A DNA stretch of 64,000 nucleotides from Pleodorina starrii (Eukaryota; Chlorophyta; Chlorophyceae; Chlamydomonadales; Volvocaceae), in the NCBI GenBank assembly GCA_030267565.1, contig BRXU01000010.1, forward strand, positions 2,786,501-2,850,500. Reading direction: 5' to 3'. Positions within the stretch are counted from its first letter, which is position 1; the number at the start of each line of letters is the position of its first letter. A model generated the notes under the pieces. It did not search any database. It was given only the letters and a program-made list of their open reading frames with translations, and was not told where the DNA came from. The position numbers and the translations under genes were made by a program. Shown here in pieces: positions 19,229 through 27,464 of this stretch.

Positions 19229-19531
19229 AAGATTAGAGTTCCCGAGCATGGCACCTCCAAGACGTGTCCGTGTTGCAGGGAGCCTTCGGGGTCCCTGACA
19301 AACCCCAGCATCAACGGCAAAACGCAACATCACCTGCTTCGTTGTACAAACGATGCTTGCCCTAGCAGGTGGTGGAACCGTAATGTCGCTGGGAGTTTGA
19401 ATATTCTGAACCGTGCGATCAACCACCTTCTGGGCTTGGTCGTAGCAGGGTCCGAATTACAAAGCAGCACCTCCTCGACGAAGCCGAGGAGAACGAGACG
19501 CAGGGTTGCCTGCCCTACTCTTGGTACTTAG
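19229..19531 (+). pseudogene. C-terminal remnant of a Fanzor/TnpB-type RNA-guided nuclease
   Basis: In one frame the sequence reads EHGTSKTCPCC, a 20-residue spacer, then LLRCTNDACPSRWWNRNVAG and SLNIL, and stops at 19531. This is the TnpB/Fanzor end: the TSKTC-x-x-C half of the zinc ribbon, the second Cys pair, and the RuvC-III segment normally written W-N-R-D-V-N-A-x-x-N-I. Here the catalytic Asp is Asn (NRNV). Upstream in the same frame a stop lies only about 10 codons away, and no RuvC-I or RuvC-II part can be found. It is therefore a dead fragment of a mobile IS607-like or Fanzor element. Two G/C-rich hairpins occur in it (19279-19300 with a TTCG-type loop, and 19472-19493). Confidence 0.75.
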
Positions 19532-19637
19532 AGTGCCAAAATGGCTGCGTCTGACGGCCACTGTGTGACAACTCAGTGTCCCAAGACAAAAATGAATACA
19601 CTCTAAGGTGTCAATCGACACTTGCTGAGCTTCTGGG

Positions 19638-20780
19638 TTAGGTATGCGGCGTGCATAATGCACAAAGTATGGTTTGAGTTGTATACTCTGCCAGTATGAT
19701 CTTGTTCAATTGGTTCAAATCTACCTCAAAAAACACATAGATATCTCCTCTGCATGGCTGTTGATGGTGTCTACCCGCATCATCATGAGCATCACCAACA
19801 TTACCACCATTACCACCACCGTCATTGCCACTGTCACTGCCATCATCATTGCCACTGTCATCATTCACAAATGGCAAACCTGCACCCGTCACAATGCAAC
19901 ACTTGCGGAATCCATCCGAGCTACCAGACTCACTTTGAAGCAGTCCACACAAGTGCACATGAGCAGTGCTCCCATCGAGTAATTCCAAATTCACCGTCTT
20001 ACCATACAAAAACTCCGCCAGTGTGACCTTGATGTCACAGTGAAGGTCATATTTTGATAAGACATGGTCAATGTAAAAGCGCCCGTGTGGCTGTATGATC
20101 AAGCTAGCATGTATGTCACCAAAGAGCCCTCGGGTGTCTGACTCATCCCCCATCCCTTCGAATATATACGTACTCTGATAGTTCATGAGTGAGATGTAAA
20201 CAGATAGAGGTACAAACACAAAGCCGCATCCATCTTGCCAGCGCCTGACTCGCACCACCAATTTTTTGATGGGGGCGCTATGCAGCTCAGGCAAAGAAGT
20301 GACCACATCTACATATATGGGTTTGGGTTTTCCCTCATAGGCTGAACCTTGTTGCTGCTGTTGCTGCTGTTGCTGCTGCTCTTGCTGTGGTGGCTGTCTT
20401 GGGGGATTGGCGGGTGCATCGACTGGCCCTCCTGGATGAGAACAGTTGTTGGATGCCATGTGTAGAATCATATGTATCAGTCGCAATACACACACCTGAA
20501 TATGAGACAAGTCAACCTGCGCGGTGGTTGATTCCAAGTGGCTGCATTTCACCATGCGGTTAGCATCATACAGCATGCGTCGAGGAGGGTCTTTCAGCAC
20601 CTCGAAGGCTTCATTGAGGGCCTTCATCTGTTTGTCATTGTCATTTCCTGTCTTGTCTGGGTGCAACATGCGTGCCCGCGCCCGAAACGCTCGTTTGATA
20701 TCTTGTTGTGATGCACTTGGGTGGACACCCAGAACCTCATAATGGTCCAACTTTTTACAAGAAAAGTCGCCAGTTTGCAT
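19638..20780 (-). CDS. DnaJ-type co-chaperone (Hsp40)
   Basis: From the ATG at 20780 the product begins MQTGDFSCKKLDHYEVLGVH, a J-domain, with the HPD motif in MLHPDKTGND and the LNEAFEVLKDPPRRMLYDA end. A Gln-rich linker (about 11 Gln, from a CTG-type repeat near 20352-20385) separates it from a DnaJ-type C-terminal substrate-binding region (GRFYIDHVLSKYDLHCDIKV followed by TLAEFLYGKTVNLE). There is no central zinc-finger domain, so it resembles type II DnaJ. A Gly/Asp/Asn-rich insert (VNDDSGNDDGSDSGNDGGGN) lies near the C-terminus. J proteins stimulate Hsp70. The frame is open further upstream to 20948, but that would overlap the next gene. Confidence 0.88.
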   Translation of the reverse strand: MQTGDFSCKKLDHYEVLGVHPSASQQDIKRAFRARARMLHPDKTGNDNDKQMKALNEAFEVLKDPPRRMLYDANRMVKCSHLESTTAQVDLSHIQVCVLRLIHMILHMASNNCSHPGGPVDAPANPPRQPPQQEQQQQQQQQQQGSAYEGKPKPIYVDVVTSLPELHSAPIKKLVVRVRRWQDGCGFVFVPLSVYISLMNYQSTYIFEGMGDESDTRGLFGDIHASLIIQPHGRFYIDHVLSKYDLHCDIKVTLAEFLYGKTVNLELLDGSTAHVHLCGLLQSESGSSDGFRKCCIVTGAGLPFVNDDSGNDDGSDSGNDGGGNGGNVGDAHDDAGRHHQQPCRGDIYVFFEVDLNQLNKIILAEYTTQTILCALCTPHT

Positions 20781-20905
20781 CTGTGGGGCACTGGATTCCT
20801 GGCTGCATGATGTGATGACATGTGGTGCTTTAGAGGCATAAGCATTACTGCAACACATGTATGGGCACCAGGGGCATGAGCACCGGGACAGTAAACAGCC
20901 CCCGC

Positions 20906-22039
20906 ATGGCTGAAGAACCCCCCAATCTACTGCAGCCACTGCACGCATTTAGGCACGCGTTCCCCCGCCATGCACACAGGTTGCTTTCCAGCAAGACATT
21001 GCCATGCTTGGTCCAGCAGATCAAGGACGGGAACCGTCTCGACATCTTGGCCACACTGCATCACATGACTCTGTGTGGAAATGATGACACTGTCCTCCAA
21101 TGCTGTCTGAATCTACTGCTGGATGCTCTGACAGGTATTCCATCCCCTAACACATATCATCACTATGATGACTGTGCAGCGGGGTTCCCACACAAGCAAA
21201 CCTGTGAGTATGTATTGATAGACATTGTGGGTTTGACATCGGATCAGAGAGAAATGGTCGTTGGTTATCTACGGCAAATGTGCAACCACGAGTGCCTCAA
21301 CCCCCGCATGCGGCGGCACATTGTCGTCATGCTGAACGCTCACAGGATGTCTGCTACCATGGCATCAGCCCTGCGAAGGGTTGTTGAAGACGGCACGATC
21401 AACTGCCTGTACATTTTCTCGGCTGCTTCTCTGGGGCAGGTTGATGAGGCACTGCGAAGCAGGACAGTGTGCATTCGATGTGGTATATCGCCCCAATTGT
21501 TGACAGAGGCCCTCACAAGTGGTACCATGGGTGATGACCTGTCTGTCAGTCAAAGGGCAGATGTGGAGGCACTGCTTGAGCAGGCTGAAGGCAGCTTGTC
21601 TGTACTGTTGATCCTTTTGGGATGGCGTAAGGCCACAGGTATGCAAGAGAGTTGGACTCCATGGTGTAGCACATTGCGTCTCTTTCTGAGAAAAACATTG
21701 GAGGCATGCATGCGTGAGGCTGGAAATGCTGCTAATCGGGGGAGGGCAATGACCGCAGCAGAGGAGCGCCGTGTGCACGAACACATCACACGGGCGGTGC
21801 ATGTCCTGGAAGTCACAGGCACACACCATGCCGATGTTTGCAGGGCGCTAATATCCGAGCTTAATATCTGGGTGGGGGGGCAGCAAGTCGATGATGCCAT
21901 GATAAGAATCGTGTCCATTATTGCACATGCAAATGCAGCGGCGTGCCTGGCCAACAAGCACACTTTTGTGTTAGAGGCCATGTTCATAGACATTTTTGAT
22001 ATGCTCTGCCAGTTGCAAGCATGGCCGGCTGCTCAGTGA
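20906..22039 (+). CDS. clamp-loader (RFC small subunit)-like AAA+ protein, Walker motifs degenerate
   Basis: 377 residues from the ATG at 20906. The middle reads HIVVMLNAHRMSATMASALR followed by RVVEDGTINCLYIFSAASLG and EALRSRTVCIRCG. This is the RFC/delta-prime signature region: a strand before sensor 1, the ALRR-x-x-E helix, the sensor-1 strand and the SRC motif. Ahead of it, where a Walker A loop GxxGxGKT is expected, there is CGNDDTVLQCCLNLLLDA, with no phosphate-binding Gly/Lys pattern, and the DExD box is also missing. It is probably a non-ATPase subunit of the viral clamp loader, acting with the PCNA encoded at 26412-27377. Divergent from DnaJ. Confidence 0.65.
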   Translation: MAEEPPNLLQPLHAFRHAFPRHAHRLLSSKTLPCLVQQIKDGNRLDILATLHHMTLCGNDDTVLQCCLNLLLDALTGIPSPNTYHHYDDCAAGFPHKQTCEYVLIDIVGLTSDQREMVVGYLRQMCNHECLNPRMRRHIVVMLNAHRMSATMASALRRVVEDGTINCLYIFSAASLGQVDEALRSRTVCIRCGISPQLLTEALTSGTMGDDLSVSQRADVEALLEQAEGSLSVLLILLGWRKATGMQESWTPWCSTLRLFLRKTLEACMREAGNAANRGRAMTAAEERRVHEHITRAVHVLEVTGTHHADVCRALISELNIWVGGQQVDDAMIRIVSIIAHANAAACLANKHTFVLEAMFIDIFDMLCQLQAWPAAQ

Positions 22040-22046
22040 TGATTTA

Positions 22047-22478
22047 TTATTGTTCATATTTGTCTTGGGACACCGTTTCTTGGGACACAGTGTCTTGGGA
22101 CACCGTGTCTTCACACAGTGACTTCCGCTCAGTATGAAACCATGAGACTTCTAGCTCGAATATCATGTCATTGTCACCATTCTCGTGAATGACCTTTGCA
22201 CCAGTTGCTCTGTATGCAGCCACAGCCGACGTATTTGCCTTTAGCACCCCAATGTGGACTTTGAATGGTTCTTGAATGAAATATGCTGACAGCACATTAA
22301 CAAATTTGGTGATGAGTGTCCGACACAGCCCCTGTCGTCCACGGAACTTGGCATTGGTGTACACGGCACCACCGAGCACACCCAGGCAGGCGGTGGGGTT
22401 GTAAGTGAGGGCCGGGATGTTGCCAATGTCCTTGTGTGTCGATTTTGGGAGAAGAGGATTGTGATGCAGGGTGGACAC
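22047..22478 (-). CDS. GNAT-family acetyltransferase
   Basis: 143 residues. GAVYTNAKFRGRQGLCRTLI has the GNAT motif A pattern (R/Q-x-x-G-x-G/A preceded by a beta-strand), followed by VHIGVLKANTSAVAAYRATG, the usual NxxAxxxYxxxGF motif B. GNAT enzymes move an acetyl group from acetyl-CoA to amines on proteins or small molecules; the substrate here is unknown. The N-terminus is short, so the first strands of the fold may be missing. The tail carries four degenerate DTVSQ-type repeats (15-bp repeats at about 22057-22115). The start lies 5 bp after the stop of the gene upstream, suggesting co-transcription. Confidence 0.75.
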   Translation of the reverse strand: MSTLHHNPLLPKSTHKDIGNIPALTYNPTACLGVLGGAVYTNAKFRGRQGLCRTLITKFVNVLSAYFIQEPFKVHIGVLKANTSAVAAYRATGAKVIHENGDNDMIFELEVSWFHTERKSLCEDTVSQDTVSQETVSQDKYEQ

Positions 22479-22483
22479 GAGAT

Positions 22484-22873
22484 CTACAATGATTTGAGCA
22501 GTTTGGCAAAATCAATGCTGCCAAGGAAGTCATTGAGTTTGGGGTGCGGGGAACTAGTTGGGTTGAGACTGCAACTGTCTCCAGCTGGGGCGGGCAATAA
22601 GGGGCTGGGAGGCCACTTGGCCATTACACCAGATGAAATGTACAGCAGGAAGGCGGATCCAGCAGCTGCGACACACATGGTGATTCCAATCTTGTTCAGG
22701 AAGTCTGCTGTACAAAAACGCTTTGGTGGCAGGGACAGCTCCCTGCTTTGTGCAGAACTAATACTCTGCTGGTCGTCTGCATATAATTCCTCATTCACTG
22801 CACTGTCTGTCTCTGCCACGACCTTCGCAGCTACTATAAACACAAACATGTAAAATATGTACCAATGCCACAT
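22484..22873 (-). CDS. small membrane or secreted protein, unidentified
   Basis: 129 residues. An N-terminal hydrophobic segment (YIFYMFVFIVAAKVVA) looks like a signal peptide or anchor and is followed by a Ser/Glu-rich stretch. A second hydrophobic helix lies at about residues 62-82 (GITMCVAAAGSAFLLYISSG), then a Pro-rich part. No family is recognised. The stop is 5 bp from the GNAT start on the same strand. The next gene, RNase III, is divergent. Confidence 0.6.
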   Translation of the reverse strand: MWHWYIFYMFVFIVAAKVVAETDSAVNEELYADDQQSISSAQSRELSLPPKRFCTADFLNKIGITMCVAAAGSAFLLYISSGVMAKWPPSPLLPAPAGDSCSLNPTSSPHPKLNDFLGSIDFAKLLKSL

Positions 22874-22998
22874 GACTTAAAGGGCTTCCCCTTTGACACC
22901 TAGTCCAAGATTTTTGATATACAACGGTTTTTGAGTGGACACTTTGTACGCGACTTGCCCAGAGCAACAGTAGCAACAGTAGCAACTCAAAAACAGCA

Positions 22999-23844
22999 AT
23001 GCAATTGTCGCCAACAAATGGTGCCAGTGGTGATGACCTGCCGTACAATCCCAGAAATGTGTTGCTCCAGGAGGAGGACGCTCTTGCACTTTTAAGACCA
23101 TACTGGCGTGACGCACATGTGTCAAACATCAACAACTTCAGACAGGCCTTTGTGCACCGTTCCTATTGCACACGCAAAAATGAAAACTTCATCAATGGCA
23201 ACCTGCAGCGTCCTGAAGGCTGCTTGCCATTACAGGAGGAGTCGAATGAACGTCTTGAATTTCTAGGCGATGCAGTGGTGGGTCTGGTTGTAGGCCGGTA
23301 TGTGTTTGCCCGATATCCAGATGAGAATGAAGGCTTTCTTACCCGTATGCGCACAAAGCTGGTGAATGGCGCCATGATGGCACACCTAGCAAAACTTGCT
23401 GGCCTAGACAAATGGATTATCATTTCAAAACAGGTCGAAGATAACGAGGGGCGAGCCAGCCGGCGTATCCTCGAGGATTGCTTTGAAGCCTTTGTAGGGG
23501 CACTGTTCACAGACAGCATGGATTACAAGGCAGCTGAGCAATGGGTGGTGAACCTGATAGAGGCAAACGTCGACTTTAGCGAGCTCATGATGAGCCACAC
23601 AAGCTTCAAAGATATCCTGATCAAGCACTATCAGCACAACTTTAATTACATACCTCGATTCACAGAAATCAAAGTGGATACATCGGCCACTGGCTCCAAG
23701 GAGTATACTGTTTGTGTCAAAGACCGTGCTGGTGTCGTCCTGGCAACTGGCAGAGGACCCACTAAAAAACAAGCAGAGAACGAAGCCGCCCAACGAGCCC
23801 TATCATACATCGGCAAGCTCACAGCCAATACACCCGCAGTGTAA
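22999..23844 (+). CDS. ribonuclease III
   Basis: 281 residues. The catalytic domain contains FRQAFVHRSY and the signature ESNERLEFLGDAVVGLVVGR, with the metal-binding Glu and Asp, and later EDCFEAFVGALF with the second acidic pair. The C-terminal 70 residues form a double-stranded RNA-binding domain ending GPTKKQAENEAAQRAL. RNase III cuts dsRNA; in large DNA viruses it may process viral transcripts or remove dsRNA. Length and domain order match cellular and phycodnavirus enzymes. The starting ATG is the first in frame. Confidence 0.95.
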   Translation: MQLSPTNGASGDDLPYNPRNVLLQEEDALALLRPYWRDAHVSNINNFRQAFVHRSYCTRKNENFINGNLQRPEGCLPLQEESNERLEFLGDAVVGLVVGRYVFARYPDENEGFLTRMRTKLVNGAMMAHLAKLAGLDKWIIISKQVEDNEGRASRRILEDCFEAFVGALFTDSMDYKAAEQWVVNLIEANVDFSELMMSHTSFKDILIKHYQHNFNYIPRFTEIKVDTSATGSKEYTVCVKDRAGVVLATGRGPTKKQAENEAAQRALSYIGKLTANTPAV

Positions 23845-24426
23845 TCAGCAGGCAAGTGCAAAGGGTTGTCACCAGGCAGAAAAAATACAGCATGCTCAGG
23901 AACTTTGTGTGCCTTGTGCATCTCGTATGTCTTGTGTGCAGCAACAAACCCCATGGCATCTCTATCTAACCAAAAATAATACTCATGCATGTCGTCAGGA
24001 ACATTGTGTGTCTCTTGTGCAGGTTTACAGGTGTTACACTGTGGGCGTCTCGTCCTGAGCAAGACCAGCTCTCACCCCCCGGCCTGGCCAGCCTCCTCGC
24101 GCGCTCACGGGGCTCTAAAGCTCTATACAAAGAGCGCTCCCGAAAACGTCCTCTATCCCTGGGGCAGGGGCCCACGACACCGGGGCGGCACCACCTCAGC
24201 CCACAACTGCGAGGCAAGGGAGTGCCCACCTAGGCCTCCAGACAAGGTCCCTCACGAGAACGAGGGGCTGAGCCCCCTCACCAAAGGCTCCCGCGAAAGC
24301 CAGCACAGCAAGGAGCCCAACTGCCACACCACGAAAGCCAAGGCGCTGCTACAGAAGACGCTCGCTAACACGCTAAGGCGCACACCCGCACGCTGGCCCG
24401 CAAGGCGGTCTCCTCCTGGGGGCTAA
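23845..24426. other. region between RNase III and the spliced RING gene
   Basis: About 580 bp. From 24060 to 24426 it is markedly GC-rich, with strong hairpin potential (for example GGGGCTGAGCCCC near 24264-24276). From 24062 down to 23845 a minus-strand frame reads protein-like (MHEYYFWLDRDAMGFVAAHK, VPEHAVFFLPGDNP), but it runs on antisense through RNase III without a proper stop. It could be an exon or remnant. I cannot assign a gene or an RNA with confidence. Confidence 0.35.
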
Positions 24427-25939
24427 CTACAGGTTCCCCGACACTGACCAGCGTGGGGCAAAAGCAAACCCCCACGGCCGCGGGGGGGGGATGACAACCC
24501 GGCACGGCGCCCCATAAAACCTCACTACTGCTGTGGTCCAGCCGTGGTGACTAACAGTGTGTTCTCCGCCGTCAGGATGACATCCAGGTACATTGCCACA
24601 TTGAACTGGTTCAGCTGTTGACCAATCGGGAGATGTGATGCCAAATGGAGAAGCCGCCCCAGGACCTGATGTAAGGGTGTCAAAAGCAGATAGAACCGCA
24701 TTCTGAGTAAATCATAAATTGAGATATCCAGCCATCACACAGGAGGGACGTGAAAAAAACATGTTTGACAGTATACCACCCACCCCCCACCACCCCCGTC
24801 GTGTAGGGGGGGGGGGGTGCAGAGAACAAAACGTGACTGACTTCAATGCGCAGTGTCCTGTTAACAAATGGGACTGTTTGCGACCAGCTCTCCCCCCAAA
24901 ACGCCTACACTCTTGAAAGGGGCACACTGCCAAACACTCTTGAAAGGGGCATACTGACAAACATATTTTTTCCTCGCCCCTCCTGCATCACATCCCTTTT
25001 TAGGTCAAACTCACCTCCTGCCTCACGCGGCACAGCTCGATATCAGTGCACCCGGATAAATGGGCCAGTTGGGAGTCAGTTTGTGCACCCGCCACAACCA
25101 GGCCCGCTGCCCTCTGTGGGTAAACAGCATCATAAATGATGCTGGCCAATGCTCCTGTAGAAAAAGGGGAAATTGGGGGAAAGGCTTACATGGTGTTGTG
25201 GGTTAGACCAACAGGACAAAAAGAGTCTGACTAAAAGTTAACGACACAGGGAAACATGCTCACCGGCCATAGTCATGCGTGGCAAATCCTGGTGCCAGCC
25301 CTTGCGAAGCACCAAGGTGCTCAGTCGTGTGGCAAGGTCAGACAATGCTGCTTGGGTTGCTGCGGTTGAGGTTGAGGTTGATGGCTGCTGCTGTGGTGGC
25401 TGCTGCTGCAGCGGCTCATCCTGCTCCACCTGCTCCTCCTCCATGCTCTGATCATCCTCCATTGGCTGCCCCTCCTCCTGCTCCATGCCCTCCACTTGCT
25501 CCTCCTGCTCCATGCCCTCCACCTGCTGTTGCTGTTGCACAAAGACCTCGATCTGGTCCAAGGCCGCCTTTTGCAATGGAGGTGCCATGAGGAAGAGCAG
25601 GAACAGTGAATCATACAGCTTGCGTCGGTTCAAGTTGTAGTAGTCATCCGCGCATAGCTTGATGTTGCAAGCTGGGCACTTGACATGCTGCTGGATGCAC
25701 TTGATGTGGCAGCCATGGCCGCACTTGAGCACGACTCCGCAGTTTTGCTCATGTGCAATGGGAGACATTGTTGTATTCACAAGTGGGCCAAAGCAAAACT
25801 GGCAGTTCTTTGCCTTTTGCTCCATAGCATAGTGCTGTTTGCAACGGCCATAGCAGCCTGCTGAAGGACTGCGGGTGCATGTTAAGTGATGAGGCTTCAT
25901 AATGTGCTTCAGAGGGTAGCCACAGTACTGCGGAAACAT
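24427..25939 (-). CDS. RING-finger protein with two spliceosomal-type introns (three exons)
   Basis: Exon 1 (25939-25264) begins MFPQYCGYPLKHIM and encodes a Cys/His-rich RING-like finger: CQFCFGPL, then CGVVLKCGHGCHIKCIQQHV and KCPACNIKLC. After it comes a Gln/Glu-rich acidic linker. The frame then reaches a consensus donor, GTGAGC. Exon 2 (25154-25015) and exon 3 (24702-24427) restore an open frame across both junctions. The joined protein has about 363 residues: exon 1 ends in phase 1, exon 2 supplies the two missing bases (140 nt) and ends on a codon boundary, and exon 3 is 276 nt including TAG. Without splicing, the frame stops at 25238 after a few odd residues. RING proteins are usually E3 ubiquitin ligases. 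Introns 1 and 2 are listed separately. Confidence 0.7.
24703..25014 (-). other. intron 2 of the RING gene, with an inverted repeat
   Basis: 312 nt, with donor CAGGAG/GTGAGT and acceptor TTTACTCAG/A. Inside it, 24740-24774 and 24951-24985 form an imperfect inverted repeat (about 30 of 35 positions pair), placed near both intron ends, so the RNA can fold into one long hairpin. Between the arms are G and C homopolymers and a 28-bp direct duplication (ACTCTTGAAAGGGGCA at 24910 and 24936). Terminal inverted repeats in an intron recall introner elements of algae; this is inference. Confidence 0.7.
25155..25263 (-). other. intron 1 of the RING gene
   Basis: 109 nt, donor GTGAGC, acceptor CTACAG. 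A branch-point-like GGTCTAACCC lies about 55 nt before the acceptor, and the last 30 nt are a strong pyrimidine tract (CCTTTCCCCCAATTTCCCC, TTTTTCTACAG). All parts of a spliceosomal intron are present. It contains in-frame stops. Confidence 0.75.
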
Positions 25940-26020
25940 GTTGAGAGTTGTAAGGATAATACTGAATATGTTGCGGGTGATGCAAAAAAACAACGAGGAA
26001 TATCAAGCAAACGGCAAATC

Positions 26021-26240
26021 CAATCAAGACCAATCATAACCAATCATAACCAATCATAACCAATCATAACCAATCATAACCAATCATAACCAATCATAAC
26101 CAATCATAACCAATCATAACCAATCATAACCAATCATAACCAATCATAACCAATCATAACCAATCATAACCAATCATAACCAATCATAACCAATCATAAC
26201 CAATCATAACCAATCATAACCAATCAAGACCAATCAAAAC
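26021..26240. repeat. 10-bp tandem repeat array (CAATCATAAC), 22 units
   Basis: Nineteen identical CAATCATAAC units fill 26031-26220, flanked by variant units CAATCAAGAC and CAATCAAAAC. It lies in the divergent region between the RING gene (minus) and PCNA (plus). The core CAATCA is the same as in the arrays at 13.5, 28.1 and 36.4 kb. Confidence 0.98.
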
Positions 26241-26411
26241 CAAACATGCCCAAACATGCAGCATCAACCCGAAATATGGCACATGTCATCCCCGGGTACT
26301 ACAATGGGGGCATAACCCTGGATGTATGTCTAGGCAACAAAAAAAGCCCCCAAAAGGACCTAAGGCACGTATCCCATTGCATCATAGACTTCATCATCAT
26401 AGACGTTTTTC

Positions 26412-27377
26412 ATGTCAGTTGATGAAAAGAACTCCAGGTTGCCCAAAAGTTGGGATGATGAGTGTGATATTGATGACACTGACACTGACAATTACACGGA
26501 TGACGATGTAGATGAAAAAGATGTTCAGTCCCATGATACACCGGCCGTCGTAAACCATGGGGTGCATGTTTGCAACAAGAATGTGTTGGAGATGAAGACA
26601 GTGCAATCGAATGCCATCAAGGTCCTGGTCGATGCCCTCAAGGAAATGCTGACAGAATGTTCCTTGCTTGTAGACAACACTGGTGTTAGGCTTTCCAGGA
26701 TGGACACATATCGTGTCGCCCTTGTGCACCTTGTGTTGGATGCAAAACAGTTTGAAGAATTTTACTGTGAGCGGACACCCAAAAACCCGCTTGTGTTGGG
26801 GGTCAACATCATACACCTTGCAAAGCTGATGCGAACGATCAGTAGCAACGGCACCCTCACAATCTTTCAGGAAAAGGATGATATCAATCGCTTGTGCATC
26901 CGGACTGAAAACAGTGACAACAACACGCGAACCACCTACAAAATCAACCTGATAGACATTGACAATAACACAAGTCCACTGCCGCCCCTGTCATTCAGGT
27001 CCATGATTACTTTGTCATCCATAGACTTTATGAAGCTCATCCGTGATATGCATAGCATTGGGTTACAAGATGTAGAAATTCAAAATGTGAACAATCGCCT
27101 CATCCTCAATGCAACAGGCGACTTTTGCAACCAGGAGACAGTTCTCAATGGCAATGACAGCAACGATGCAGATTCTGCACCCAGCAGTGGTGAAATTATA
27201 CAGGGCGTGTTCTCACTCAAGTATTTGGCCATGTTTACAAAATGCACCAGCCTTTGCAACACTGTCACAATCTACCTTGAAAACAACTACCCCCTTGTTT
27301 GCAAGTACATGGTTGCAAACCTGGGTGAGATCAAACTGTGCATTGCACCACAGACAGGCTGTCCACTTGGTATGTGA
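26412..27377 (+). CDS. PCNA-like DNA sliding clamp
   Basis: 321 residues. The clamp starts near residue 58 with VLEMKTVQSNAIKVLVDALK, then LVDNTGVRLSRMDTYRVALV (the usual D-x-x-G-φ-x-φ-x-x-x-D pattern) and LGVNIIHLAKLMRTIS. The second domain contains SIDFMKLIRDMHSIGLQDVE, and the end FSLKYLAMFTKCTSLCNTVT and YLENNYPLVCKY matches the last strands of PCNA. PCNA rings tether polymerase, ligase and nucleases to DNA. The first 55 residues are a strongly acidic extension (DDECDIDDTDTDNYTDDDVD) not found in typical PCNA; the downstream ATG at MKTVQ is an alternative start. The CAATCA array lies upstream. Confidence 0.93.
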   Translation: MSVDEKNSRLPKSWDDECDIDDTDTDNYTDDDVDEKDVQSHDTPAVVNHGVHVCNKNVLEMKTVQSNAIKVLVDALKEMLTECSLLVDNTGVRLSRMDTYRVALVHLVLDAKQFEEFYCERTPKNPLVLGVNIIHLAKLMRTISSNGTLTIFQEKDDINRLCIRTENSDNNTRTTYKINLIDIDNNTSPLPPLSFRSMITLSSIDFMKLIRDMHSIGLQDVEIQNVNNRLILNATGDFCNQETVLNGNDSNDADSAPSSGEIIQGVFSLKYLAMFTKCTSLCNTVTIYLENNYPLVCKYMVANLGEIKLCIAPQTGCPLGM

Positions 27378-27464
27378 AAAAACATGCATCTTAGATTGAT
27401 GTGGAGTACGTCAATTTGTTTGTTTGTCTGTTTGTTGGTCTGTTTGTCTGTTTGGCACCTCTTG

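Noticed and set aside
23646..24062. 138-codon minus-strand frame partly antisense to RNase III
   Set aside because: Half of it overlaps a certain gene. The other half looks protein-like but lacks a start, family or stop of its own, so it is only mentioned as an unclassified region.
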